From Chrysochromulina parva (lineage: Eukaryota; Haptophyta; Prymnesiales; Chrysochromulinaceae): a stretch of 46,914 bases of DNA. Shown piece by piece: positions 8,670 to 16,945 of this stretch. The notes under the pieces were generated by a model. That model made no database searches and was not told the origin of the DNA. It saw only the letters and a list, made by a program, of their open reading frames with translations. The first letter of the stretch is position 1, and every line of letters begins with the position of its first letter. A program made the translations under genes and the position numbers. The stretch covers positions 1 to 46,914 of the forward strand of contig PJAB01000073.1 in the NCBI GenBank assembly GCA_002887195.1, read 5' to 3'.

Positions 8670-9989
8670 ATGCGCTCGCTTTCAGGCCTGGAGAGCGACG
8701 TGGCGAGGTCCTCGTGGACGTCCATGGACTCCTCGTCTGTGGAGGCGAATTCTGCGACAGCAGCCTCCTCCAACGGCGAGCGCCGCCCCGCTAAGAGGGC
8801 CAGGCGCTCTTCGCAGGTTGCGGGTTCATCCTCAGCCGCCGCGCCCGAGCCCGCGGCGGGGAGCGGGACCGACCACCTTACGCCGTCCTCCGACAAGGCA
8901 CTCGAGCACCTCTCATGCGCTGTGTGCCTATCCATCCCCGAGGACACGGTTATGCAGTGCCAGCTCGGACACATCATATGCGCCGAGTGCCACCTCCGTG
9001 TCTGCATCGAGGACAAACCCATCTGCCCGACGTGCCGTATGCCGCTCGATCCTCTCAACCCGATCAGAAACGTCCTTGCGGAGCAGACGATCGCGCTGCT
9101 GCCGGCCGAGTGCACGAACGCGGGCTGCACCGCCAAATGCACGCGCGGTACACTGCACACACATCTCTCGTCCGAGTGTGCCTACCGTACCGCGGTATGC
9201 AAATACCATCCACTTGGCTGCAAATGGAGTGGTCTGCAAAGGGCCTGCGGACGGCACGAGGACCGGTGCAAGAAAGCGGACATGCCCGGTTGGAAGCTGC
9301 TGAAGAAGGTGGAGCAGGTGCAGGAGGCACAGGCGGCGGAAGCCAAGCGTGAGCGCGAGGCCGCCAAAGCCGACGCACTCGTCGTTGCGATGCTTTCCAC
9401 GCGTTGCCGAAACCTCGAAGTGTCCCACGTGACGTTGCACAAGTGCTCCGCACATGAACATGTTGCAAGCCGGCCTGCCCACTTGGCCTCGGCCGCGTTC
9501 CAAGCTCTCGGCTGGCGCTTTAAGCTCTACACCGTGCACGACAGCGCGAGCGGCACCTACCAGGTGGCCCTCCAAATGCGTGACAGCCGCGAGCTGCCCG
9601 TGGACTTTTTCGTGGTGTGTGGTCCCGGTATCCGAGACGTTCGCCCCACGTCCGTGAGCCACATCTTCGGGCGTGCCCGCGACGCACGCACCAGCACGCC
9701 CGTCACCATTGCTGAGGGCGACGCGGCTGCGGCGCTCGCCAACAGCGACAGCCTCGTGCTGCGCATTGGCATCGCCGACCGGCGCCCTGGCCGCCTGTCA
9801 CGTGATTTTCAAGGGCAGACCTCGTATGGGGGCGGCGGTTATGGCGACGATGACGGCTACGGCGAGGAGCGCGACGACGACGACGACGATGACGGCTGGA
9901 ATTCTGATTCGAACGACGTCGACGACTTTGACGACGATGACGAGTCACTCTATGACCACGACGAAGGTCCTCCGCGGCGTTACCGATAG
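8670..9989 (+). CDS. RING / TRAF-type zinc finger E3 ligase-like protein
   Basis: 439 residues from ATG 8670; an in-frame ATG at 8724 is an alternative start. After a Ser/Ala-rich N-terminus with a basic patch (RRPAKRARR, a possible nuclear signal), residues 83-122 form a RING finger: CAVC, CQLGHIICAEC, ICPTCRMPL. A SIAH/TRAF-type zinc-binding region follows (ECTNAGCTAKC, CAYRTAVCKYHPLGCKWSG, CGRHEDRC), then a helical segment and a beta-rich domain (residues about 265-375) similar in layout to a TRAF/SIAH substrate-binding domain. The C-terminus is acidic, with runs of Asp and Gly/Tyr. This architecture predicts ubiquitin ligase activity; the substrate is unknown. Confidence 0.8.
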   Translation: MRSLSGLESDVARSSWTSMDSSSVEANSATAASSNGERRPAKRARRSSQVAGSSSAAAPEPAAGSGTDHLTPSSDKALEHLSCAVCLSIPEDTVMQCQLGHIICAECHLRVCIEDKPICPTCRMPLDPLNPIRNVLAEQTIALLPAECTNAGCTAKCTRGTLHTHLSSECAYRTAVCKYHPLGCKWSGLQRACGRHEDRCKKADMPGWKLLKKVEQVQEAQAAEAKREREAAKADALVVAMLSTRCRNLEVSHVTLHKCSAHEHVASRPAHLASAAFQALGWRFKLYTVHDSASGTYQVALQMRDSRELPVDFFVVCGPGIRDVRPTSVSHIFGRARDARTSTPVTIAEGDAAAALANSDSLVLRIGIADRRPGRLSRDFQGQTSYGGGGYGDDDGYGEERDDDDDDDGWNSDSNDVDDFDDDDESLYDHDEGPPRRYR

Positions 9990-10316
9990 TGTGACTGGTA
10001 CCTCTTTGGATTCTTTGGATTCGGCGACTGTCATGGGAGCGGGCGGGAGGGGTGGCGTTCAGACCGCTGCTTCGTAGCGCCGCTAGAGGACCTTTACCAG
10101 CGCCATGTCGAGCGCGCGTGGGCGCCTTGTGGGACTCAGGTGGGCATGGCTGATCGGGGTTCGCGCGATGCATCAAGTTGTGCTCCTTTTTGCCCGCTGG
10201 TATGCCCGATGCTATTCACAGTTCATGTTTGGGTCTTAAGTTCGCGTGAAACTTCGAAAGTCAAATGAGCACCGCGTCCGTCGGCCGTGCAGCTCTTGCG
10301 GCCGCCTTCGCGGTGG
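9990..10316 (+). other. upstream region of the NLR-like gene, possible first exon
   Basis: This is the spacer between the RING gene and the large NLR-like gene. An ATG at 10265 opens a frame (MSTASVGRAALAAAFAV) that would join the main frame if an intron 10320-10371 (GTGCGT...AACAAG) were removed; the phases match. Otherwise translation would start at ATG 10317. Both are plausible. Confidence 0.35.
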
Positions 10317-13300
10317 ATGGTGCGTGTCCGAGGGGGTGGCTGCGCCGCTAGCAAGCCTGGCGCACAACAAGCTGAGCCCTTCGTTCAGGACCTGGATGGC
10401 CCTTCGCTGGGCATTGGCTCACGCGTAAGAGTCAAGCAGAGCGTCTCGGTGCCAGCATATGGCTGGGGCCGCGTCAAGCATGGCATGGTGGGGGTCGTCA
10501 CCGAAATCGACTCCGACGGCGACCTGAAGGTGAGCTTTCCAGGCATCGTTGCAGGATGGAATTGCAGGCCTTCTGACATGGAGGTCGTTGGAGGCCGAGA
10601 TCTTATACTACAGGATCGCACGGAAGAAGCGGGCGGCCTCGTCAAGGCGACCGTGGGAGAGTACGTCGTGAGCGGCGCGGGCGGCCGCCGCGCGAGAACC
10701 GTCAACGGCACCTACAGCTACACTCGGCAGCACAACGGCGCGGCGCTGTACACAAAAGAGGGCGGGATCGCAATCATCTACTATGGTGGGGGGCAGTTTG
10801 GGTGGCTCATAAACGACGAGGACAATACGGAAGGCTGGTACTACTCGAAAGAGGGCTCGAGAGGCTCTGTGCCATGTGGCAAGTGGACAAAGGACGGGTA
10901 CGATGGCAGCGACGTGTTGCCATGCCCCACCGTGGCCAGAGTGGGTGACGAGAGCGATGAGGGGGGGCGCCCGCAGGTGGGTGCCACAGTGCTAGTGCTC
11001 AGCGCATCTGACTCGTCGACGCGCCCGTACGTGGGCCAGACAGGCAGACTACTCGAAGATGACGATTCGGGTCGCCCGTTCAAGGTGGAGTTCGATGACG
11101 GCAATACGTGGTGGTTCAAGGAGGGTGAGCTCCAAAAGGTTGGCTCGCTGCAGCAAGCGGCGCATAGGCAAACGCCTTGGAGTGGCTCGGTGGAATGCCA
11201 TGGATGCGAGATGTTCGGCCCGTCGTCGCAGACGGGCCCGGGGGGCTGTGCGCACTGCGGGCTGTGCAGCGTGTGCTGTGCCAAGGCGCCTTGGCGCGCA
11301 CTGTGCCCCAAGGCGCCCACGATGTTATCCCCGGAGCTTCCCGGCAGCAGCACGCTGTGCGTGGGTGCGCGCGTGCGCGTCAAGCGGAGCGTGTCGAATC
11401 CAACCTACGGCTGGGGCGGCGTCACCCATGGCAAGGTGGGGATCGTCAAACGCATCGATCCGGACGGCGACCTGAAGGTTGAGTTTCCCGACCACTCCGG
11501 TTGGACAGGCAAAAGCTCCGAGATGGAGGTGGTCACCGCCAGCACGATGGAGTTCCTGATGTGCATCCATGTATCGGGCGACAGAGGGGCCAACTGTTCG
11601 GGCACGTATAATCTCATCCCAGGCCAACTGCGTAATGGAGGGCCATGCTACACGCGCGAGGGCGGTACCGGAGCCATCTACTATGACGGCGCGTACTGGA
11701 AGATTTGCCAGGCAGGCACTGGCCCAGCAGAGAATGGCTGGAACTTTTCACAGTCTGGCTTGTGCACTGCGGTGCCTTTGGGCAGCTGGGACGCTAGCAA
11801 GCGGAAAATAAGTGAGGTCGCTCGCGAATATTCGAGCCTCACCCTCGAGGATGGGACACTCGGCCGTGGATGGGACTTCGTCACTGAGAATACAGCACCC
11901 GAAGACGTGAAGGTTGCCGAACCAATGCCAGAGACGACCGAAACCGCGCCTGTGGAAGTTGTGGAGCCGGCGGCCAAAGCGGCGACGGAGGAGGCGGCTG
12001 AGGCAAAGAGCTCTTCGAAGATCTTCGAGATGGGTACCTCCGTGATGAGCGCGATTGTGCTGGCCTTCACGCCGCGTGGGTCCGTGTGGCCCGATGCGTT
12101 GGAGGGCGGGGACGACACCAACCTCGACGACATCGACGACGACGACGACGACGCAGTGCGGCCCACCGTACCCATGGGTGCACCGCCCGAGATCATTCGC
12201 GTCCTCTCGGGACTGGACGACCGGCTCGCTGACGCGCTCCGCGCCGGCGACATCAAGCTGCTGAGCGTCTCGTGGCTGCGGCGGCTGCGGCGGCTGCGGC
12301 GGCAGCCAAACGGGAGGCGGCTGAAGCGGCGGCAGGAGCTCGAGGCGCTGTTCCTCGCATCGGGCAAAAAGTCGCCCTTCCTCTCGGCTGAGGAGGCCGT
12401 CGCGCTGCTCCGGCGCGGCAACCGCGGCGTGGGCGCGCTCACCCACGGCTGGCTGTCACCCGGCGAGTGCGACCCAGACGGCGCGCGCCTGGACATGGTG
12501 CTCGCCGCCCTCGAGGAGCACCCGCAGATCGAGGGCATCTTCTGGGACTATGCATCGCTCTTCCAGAACCTGCCCGGCCGCGATCGCACGCCCGACGAGA
12601 GTGCCGCCTTCAAGCGCGCGATCATGGTCATGGCCGACGTGTACGCCTCCGCCGTTGGCACCACCGTGCTGCAGTCGCGCGAGATCCCGCCCCGTCCGGA
12701 GGCATTCGACGGTGCGTTGTGCCTTTTCGGGCTGAAGGCCACGAAGGGGGAGGCCGCCGTCCGCGAGACGCTCGGCTGCTTTGGTGCCATCGTCGCATTC
12801 GAGCATACGCGCAACCCGCCCGTCGTGCGCTTCGTGTCGCACAAGGCGGCGCTCGCCGCCAAACGCGCGGGGCCATGGCCCGAGCTGTGCGACGGCATCG
12901 ACACGCTGTACAACGAGCGTCCCTATGACGAGCGCGGCTGGTGCGTCTTTGAGGATGCCGTGAGCCACGAGCTGCTCGCGCGGCTGGGCGCGGTGCCGCG
13001 TGTGAGGGAGGCGCTCGACGCGCTCCCGTCCAAGGTGCTCGTGCTGCGCAGCGGCCGCCCCTCGGAGCCGTGCGCCGCGCCGACCGGCGAGCTGGCCGAC
13101 CGTGTCGAGCGGGTCGTCGCCCGCATTGCCGGCGCCACCTTCACCGGCAAAGGCGATAAGGACACAGTGCCCGCCCTATACCGTGAGTACGTCACGCGCA
13201 TCGTCGGAGTGGTGCAGCCTGTGCTCGCGCTCGCCGCCGAGGCGGCCGCCGGCTCGCAGGTGGTGCTGGCGCTGCCGCCGATGCCCGCCGACGACGGATT

Positions 13301-16300
13301 CGCGTCGATGCGCGTGTGGCACCTTGACTGTCTGCGCGCGCAGCACGCGTACATCCCCGACGCCCTCTCCGGCCAACAGCTCAACACGCTCACGGACTGC
13401 GTGCCCATTGGCGTGGAGGGGCACGATGCCGACGGCAAGCCGCTCGCCGTGCGCGACGCACGCTCGTTGTGTGCGTGGCTGCACGACCTACGCTCCAGCG
13501 CACGCACGTGCGCGCTGCTCACCGCTGGCCCGGCGGCGGGCAAGACGTGGCTCATGTCGCAGCTCATCATGCACGTGCTGGGGCAAGGCGACGGGCGCGC
13601 CGAGGACGACGGGCGCGAGCCGCTCGTGCCCGTGCTCATGCGCGCCGAGCAGCTCCAGAAGCGGCTCGCCGAGCAAGGGGCAGCCTTTGACGCGGCGAAC
13701 GACTGGGTCGACGCCCACCTCAAGCTGACGTGCGCGCCGCCGCACTACGCGATGCTTCGCGCGGCAATGCACGAGCAGCGCGTGCTGCTGCTGCTCGACG
13801 GCCTCGACGAGGCGGGCGCCGAACGTGTGCGCATCGAGAAGCACGTTGCCGAGGTGCTCGCGCCCAAGGGGTTTGTGATCCTGTGCACCTCGCGCCCGGC
13901 CGGCCTGGACGAGGCGGGCTTCGCCAAGTTTCACAGGCTGACCCTCGCCCCGCTGAGCGACGCGCAGCAAGAGGCCTTCCTCGCCACGCGGCTCGGCGAC
14001 GAGCGTGCGTCCGCGCTCAAGTCTTACTTGCGCGACAAGGTGCCGCTCGACACCGGCGGCGACGCCGGCACAAAGCGCCGCGTCACCGCCAACCCCCTCA
14101 TGCTCTCCATGGTGTGCTCCATTGCTCAGCTGCGCGTCGGCATCGACATGCCGACTACCACCGCCGAGCTGTACGAGGTGGCGGCCGGTGCGATGCTCAA
14201 ACGGTCGGGCGTCCCCGTGTCGGACGACGCGCGCGCGCTGCTGCAAGCCACCTTCTTCGAGGCGCACGCCGACGAGCAGCGCATCATCACCGAGGCGCAC
14301 CTTGCCGCCGCAGCCGCGCGCATCGGCATGCGCATCGGCATGCCCGCCGCCCAGCGCGCGGCCGACGAGCTGCGCACCCTGGTGGCGCGAGACGGGCTGC
14401 CGCTCGTGCGCCTTCTCGAGGCGAAGCCGCTGCAGATGCAGGCCTTCCACCTCTCCTTCCAGGAGTACTATGCGATGCGCGTCATTGGCGAAGGCAGCGT
14501 GCAGCTGCCGTCGTTTGCCTGGGGCGTGTGGTGGACGAACGCCGTTCTTATGGGCGTGCAGGCGGGTGGCGCGGCGTTTGGCAACGCGTTCGTGAAGGCG
14601 GCGCAGCTGCCGGCGGCCAAAGCGGCGGCCGTACCAGCCCAGGAGGCGTGGCGGCTGCGCGTTGTCGCCACGCTCGTGCATAAGGGGCTGCCTGCCGCGT
14701 GGCTAACCACGGCGCTCGAGGCAGCCAAGGGCGTGGCGCGCGAGGCGGCGCGCGAGGCGGGGAAGCTGGCCGCTGCCGAGGCGCTCGTCGTGGGCATGCG
14801 CGTTCTCGCCTTCGACGATATCTGGCAGCCGGCCGTCGTCGAACGCGTGGAAGGCGACACGGTGGACGTCAAGATTCAGGGGTGGGAGGAGAAGGAGAAC
14901 TTGCCGCGCACCCAGGCGCTCGTTGTCGCCTCCGACGGCGCGGGCGCGCTCCTCCGTCTCGCCGCGGGGGCGGGCGACGCGTCGCTCGTCGAGGCGCTGC
15001 TCGACGCGGGCGTCAACCCGTTCGTTGCCGACGAGCGCGCCAACACGCCGCTGCACCGCGCCGCCGCCGCCGGGCACGTTGCCATCTGCCGTGCGCTCCT
15101 CGCAAAGGGCGCCGATACGGATCAGGAGAACACGCAGAGTCAGTCCGCAGACGAAGCAGCACGGAACGCCAAGCAGCACGCCGTCGTTCGCCTCTTTGAC
15201 CCCACGCTCTCGGACCGCGAGTTCACCGACGAGGCGTGCACGCGCACGGTGCGGCTGCGCGCCGCCGCGACGGGGGACGTGGCGACCCTCGCACGCACGC
15301 AGGACGCGGGGAGGATCACGGCGCTCATGGTCGCGTCCCGCCGCAAGCAACACGCGTCCATCGTCAAGCTACTGGCATCCTCAAACGCCTCCACGCTCAA
15401 TGCGCTCAATGCGCAGAGCGCCGAAGGCTGCACCGCGCTCTACCTCGCCGCAGAGGAGGGTGCCGAGACGATCGTGCAACTGCTCCTCAATCGAGGGGCG
15501 GATGCGGCGCTCGCCGATTCCGACGGTGACACTCCGCTCATGCGGGCGAGCGCTTTTGGACACGATCTCTGCCTTTGTGTCCTGCTCGAGGCAAAGGCGG
15601 ACCCAAATAAGGCACAGCCCGACGGCTGGACCGCCTTGATGTGGGCTGCCCAAAATGGCCACGAGCGGTGCGCTCTCGTCCTGCTCAAGGCGGGGGCAGC
15701 CGTTGACGAAACCAAGGAAGACGGTTGGACGGCGCTCATGTGCGCCGCCCAAGATGGCCACGAACAGGTTGCTCTCGTCCTGCTCGAGGCGGGCGCCGTA
15801 GTGAACACTCGGCTTCCAAATGGTGAGACGGCGCTTAACCTGGCATGCCAAAATGGGCATCTGGCGTGCACGAAGGTGCTGCTGGACGCGGGAGCCAATG
15901 TCGAGCTCGCCCAGGACGACGGCCGCACCGCCTTGATGAAAGCTGCCAAAAACGGCCATGAGCAGGTTGCCCTCGTCCTGCTCGAGGCGGGCGCCGTCGT
16001 GGGCGCTCAGGACAGCGACGGCGAGACTGCCTTGATGTTAGCTGCCGATAATGGCCACGAGCAGGTTGCTCGCGTCCTGCTCGAGGCGGGCGCCGTCGTG
16101 AACACTCAGAACAACGACGGTTGGACCGCCTTGATGTCCGCTGCCCAAAATGGCCACGGGCAGGTTGCTCTCGTCCTGCTCAAGGCGGGCGCCGTAGTGA
16201 ACACTCGGCTTCCAAACGGCGAGGCAGCGCTTAACCTGGCATGCCAAAATGGGCATCTGGCGTGCACGAAGGTGCTGCTGGACGCGGGAGCCAATGTCGA

Positions 16301-16856
16301 GCTCGCCCAGGACGACGGCTGCACCGCCTTGATGAAAGCTGCCCAAAGCGGCCACGAGCAGGTTGCTCGCGTCCTGCTCGAGGCGGGGGCGACCGTTGAC
16401 GAAACCGAGGAAGACGGTCACACAGCGCTCATGATGACGGCCGAAGATGGCCACGAGCGATGCGCTCGCGTCCTGCTTGAAGCGGGCGCCGTCGTGAACG
16501 CTCAGGACAGGGACGGCGAGACTGCCTTGATGTTAGCTGCCCAAAATGGCCACGACCTCTTCCTTCGCGTCCTGCTTGAGGCAAAGGCCGACCCCAACAA
16601 GGCAACGTCCGACGGCGAGACTGCCTTGATGTTTGCTGCCCAAAATGGCCACGAGCTCTGCCTTCGCGTCCTGCTCGAAGCGGGCGCCGTCGTGAACGCT
16701 CAGGACAGCGACGGCGAGACTGCCTTGATGTTAGCTGCCCAAAATGGCCAGGACCTCTGCCTTCGCGTCCTGCTCGAGGCGGGCGCCGTCGAACTTCCAG
16801 ATGCTGATAGGAAGTCGAACCCGGCTTGTGGAGTGATGTGTTGTGCGTTGATGTAA
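10317..16856 (+). CDS. NLR-like receptor: HERC2/KEG repeats, NACHT, ankyrin array, CaaX
   Basis: 2179 residues from ATG 10317 (the frame runs a little further upstream through GTG; see the alternative exon at 10265). Order of parts: KEG/HERC2-like repeat (about 34-91, YGWGRVKHGMVGVV); a Gly/Tyr module (120-200, NGTYSY to GWYYSKEG); an SH3-like module (218-276, VGQTGRLLEDD); a Cys cluster (292-333, CHGCEMFG, CAHCGLCSVCC); a second KEG/HERC2-like repeat (349-406) and second Gly/Tyr module (426-492); an acidic linker; an unnamed domain (about 620-960) with LTHGWLSPGECDPDG, IFWDYASLFQ and ERGWCVFEDA; a NACHT ATPase with Walker A AGPAAGKT (about 1069), Walker B LLLLDGLDEAG (1158), TSRPAG (1190) and NPLMLSMVC; a winged-helix-like end (FHLSFQEYYAMR, 1377); a Tudor/SH3-like module (1489-1538); about 18 ankyrin repeats (1540-2165); and a C-terminal CCALM. 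The layout is that of an intracellular immune or stress sensor with ankyrin repeats in place of leucine-rich repeats. The ligand and output are unknown. Confidence 0.85.
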   Translation: MVRVRGGGCAASKPGAQQAEPFVQDLDGPSLGIGSRVRVKQSVSVPAYGWGRVKHGMVGVVTEIDSDGDLKVSFPGIVAGWNCRPSDMEVVGGRDLILQDRTEEAGGLVKATVGEYVVSGAGGRRARTVNGTYSYTRQHNGAALYTKEGGIAIIYYGGGQFGWLINDEDNTEGWYYSKEGSRGSVPCGKWTKDGYDGSDVLPCPTVARVGDESDEGGRPQVGATVLVLSASDSSTRPYVGQTGRLLEDDDSGRPFKVEFDDGNTWWFKEGELQKVGSLQQAAHRQTPWSGSVECHGCEMFGPSSQTGPGGCAHCGLCSVCCAKAPWRALCPKAPTMLSPELPGSSTLCVGARVRVKRSVSNPTYGWGGVTHGKVGIVKRIDPDGDLKVEFPDHSGWTGKSSEMEVVTASTMEFLMCIHVSGDRGANCSGTYNLIPGQLRNGGPCYTREGGTGAIYYDGAYWKICQAGTGPAENGWNFSQSGLCTAVPLGSWDASKRKISEVAREYSSLTLEDGTLGRGWDFVTENTAPEDVKVAEPMPETTETAPVEVVEPAAKAATEEAAEAKSSSKIFEMGTSVMSAIVLAFTPRGSVWPDALEGGDDTNLDDIDDDDDDAVRPTVPMGAPPEIIRVLSGLDDRLADALRAGDIKLLSVSWLRRLRRLRRQPNGRRLKRRQELEALFLASGKKSPFLSAEEAVALLRRGNRGVGALTHGWLSPGECDPDGARLDMVLAALEEHPQIEGIFWDYASLFQNLPGRDRTPDESAAFKRAIMVMADVYASAVGTTVLQSREIPPRPEAFDGALCLFGLKATKGEAAVRETLGCFGAIVAFEHTRNPPVVRFVSHKAALAAKRAGPWPELCDGIDTLYNERPYDERGWCVFEDAVSHELLARLGAVPRVREALDALPSKVLVLRSGRPSEPCAAPTGELADRVERVVARIAGATFTGKGDKDTVPALYREYVTRIVGVVQPVLALAAEAAAGSQVVLALPPMPADDGFASMRVWHLDCLRAQHAYIPDALSGQQLNTLTDCVPIGVEGHDADGKPLAVRDARSLCAWLHDLRSSARTCALLTAGPAAGKTWLMSQLIMHVLGQGDGRAEDDGREPLVPVLMRAEQLQKRLAEQGAAFDAANDWVDAHLKLTCAPPHYAMLRAAMHEQRVLLLLDGLDEAGAERVRIEKHVAEVLAPKGFVILCTSRPAGLDEAGFAKFHRLTLAPLSDAQQEAFLATRLGDERASALKSYLRDKVPLDTGGDAGTKRRVTANPLMLSMVCSIAQLRVGIDMPTTTAELYEVAAGAMLKRSGVPVSDDARALLQATFFEAHADEQRIITEAHLAAAAARIGMRIGMPAAQRAADELRTLVARDGLPLVRLLEAKPLQMQAFHLSFQEYYAMRVIGEGSVQLPSFAWGVWWTNAVLMGVQAGGAAFGNAFVKAAQLPAAKAAAVPAQEAWRLRVVATLVHKGLPAAWLTTALEAAKGVAREAAREAGKLAAAEALVVGMRVLAFDDIWQPAVVERVEGDTVDVKIQGWEEKENLPRTQALVVASDGAGALLRLAAGAGDASLVEALLDAGVNPFVADERANTPLHRAAAAGHVAICRALLAKGADTDQENTQSQSADEAARNAKQHAVVRLFDPTLSDREFTDEACTRTVRLRAAATGDVATLARTQDAGRITALMVASRRKQHASIVKLLASSNASTLNALNAQSAEGCTALYLAAEEGAETIVQLLLNRGADAALADSDGDTPLMRASAFGHDLCLCVLLEAKADPNKAQPDGWTALMWAAQNGHERCALVLLKAGAAVDETKEDGWTALMCAAQDGHEQVALVLLEAGAVVNTRLPNGETALNLACQNGHLACTKVLLDAGANVELAQDDGRTALMKAAKNGHEQVALVLLEAGAVVGAQDSDGETALMLAADNGHEQVARVLLEAGAVVNTQNNDGWTALMSAAQNGHGQVALVLLKAGAVVNTRLPNGEAALNLACQNGHLACTKVLLDAGANVELAQDDGCTALMKAAQSGHEQVARVLLEAGATVDETEEDGHTALMMTAEDGHERCARVLLEAGAVVNAQDRDGETALMLAAQNGHDLFLRVLLEAKADPNKATSDGETALMFAAQNGHELCLRVLLEAGAVVNAQDSDGETALMLAAQNGQDLCLRVLLEAGAVELPDADRKSNPACGVMCCALM
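15430..16800 (+). repeat. 99-bp ankyrin-coding tandem repeats
   Basis: About 14 consecutive 33-codon ankyrin units carry nearly identical DNA phrases (GCCTTGATG, CAAAATGGCCACGA, GTCCTGCTCGAGGCGGGCGC). A larger unit is visible: the stretch starting GGCTTCCAAA at 15811 recurs at 16207, exactly 396 bp (four units) later, with few differences over about 180 bp. This points to recent block duplication or gene conversion inside the array. Confidence 0.9.
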
Positions 16857-16945
16857 ACTCACTTCTACCGATTATCCCTCGACCCACGCTGGGCTTTTCA
16901 CAGGAAAAAAGGTCAGCAAATTCTAAAGACAGCTCAGCGCAAAAC

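Noticed and set aside
13488..14681. 397-codon minus-strand open frame inside the NLR-like gene
   Set aside because: It mirrors the NACHT region; His/Arg-rich with no domain. It is explained by codon bias on the coding strand.
16826..16945. Extension of the arabinosyltransferase start upstream into the NLR-like gene
   Set aside because: The signal anchor starts at ATG 16946; upstream residues overlap the end of the NLR-like gene and lack any targeting character.
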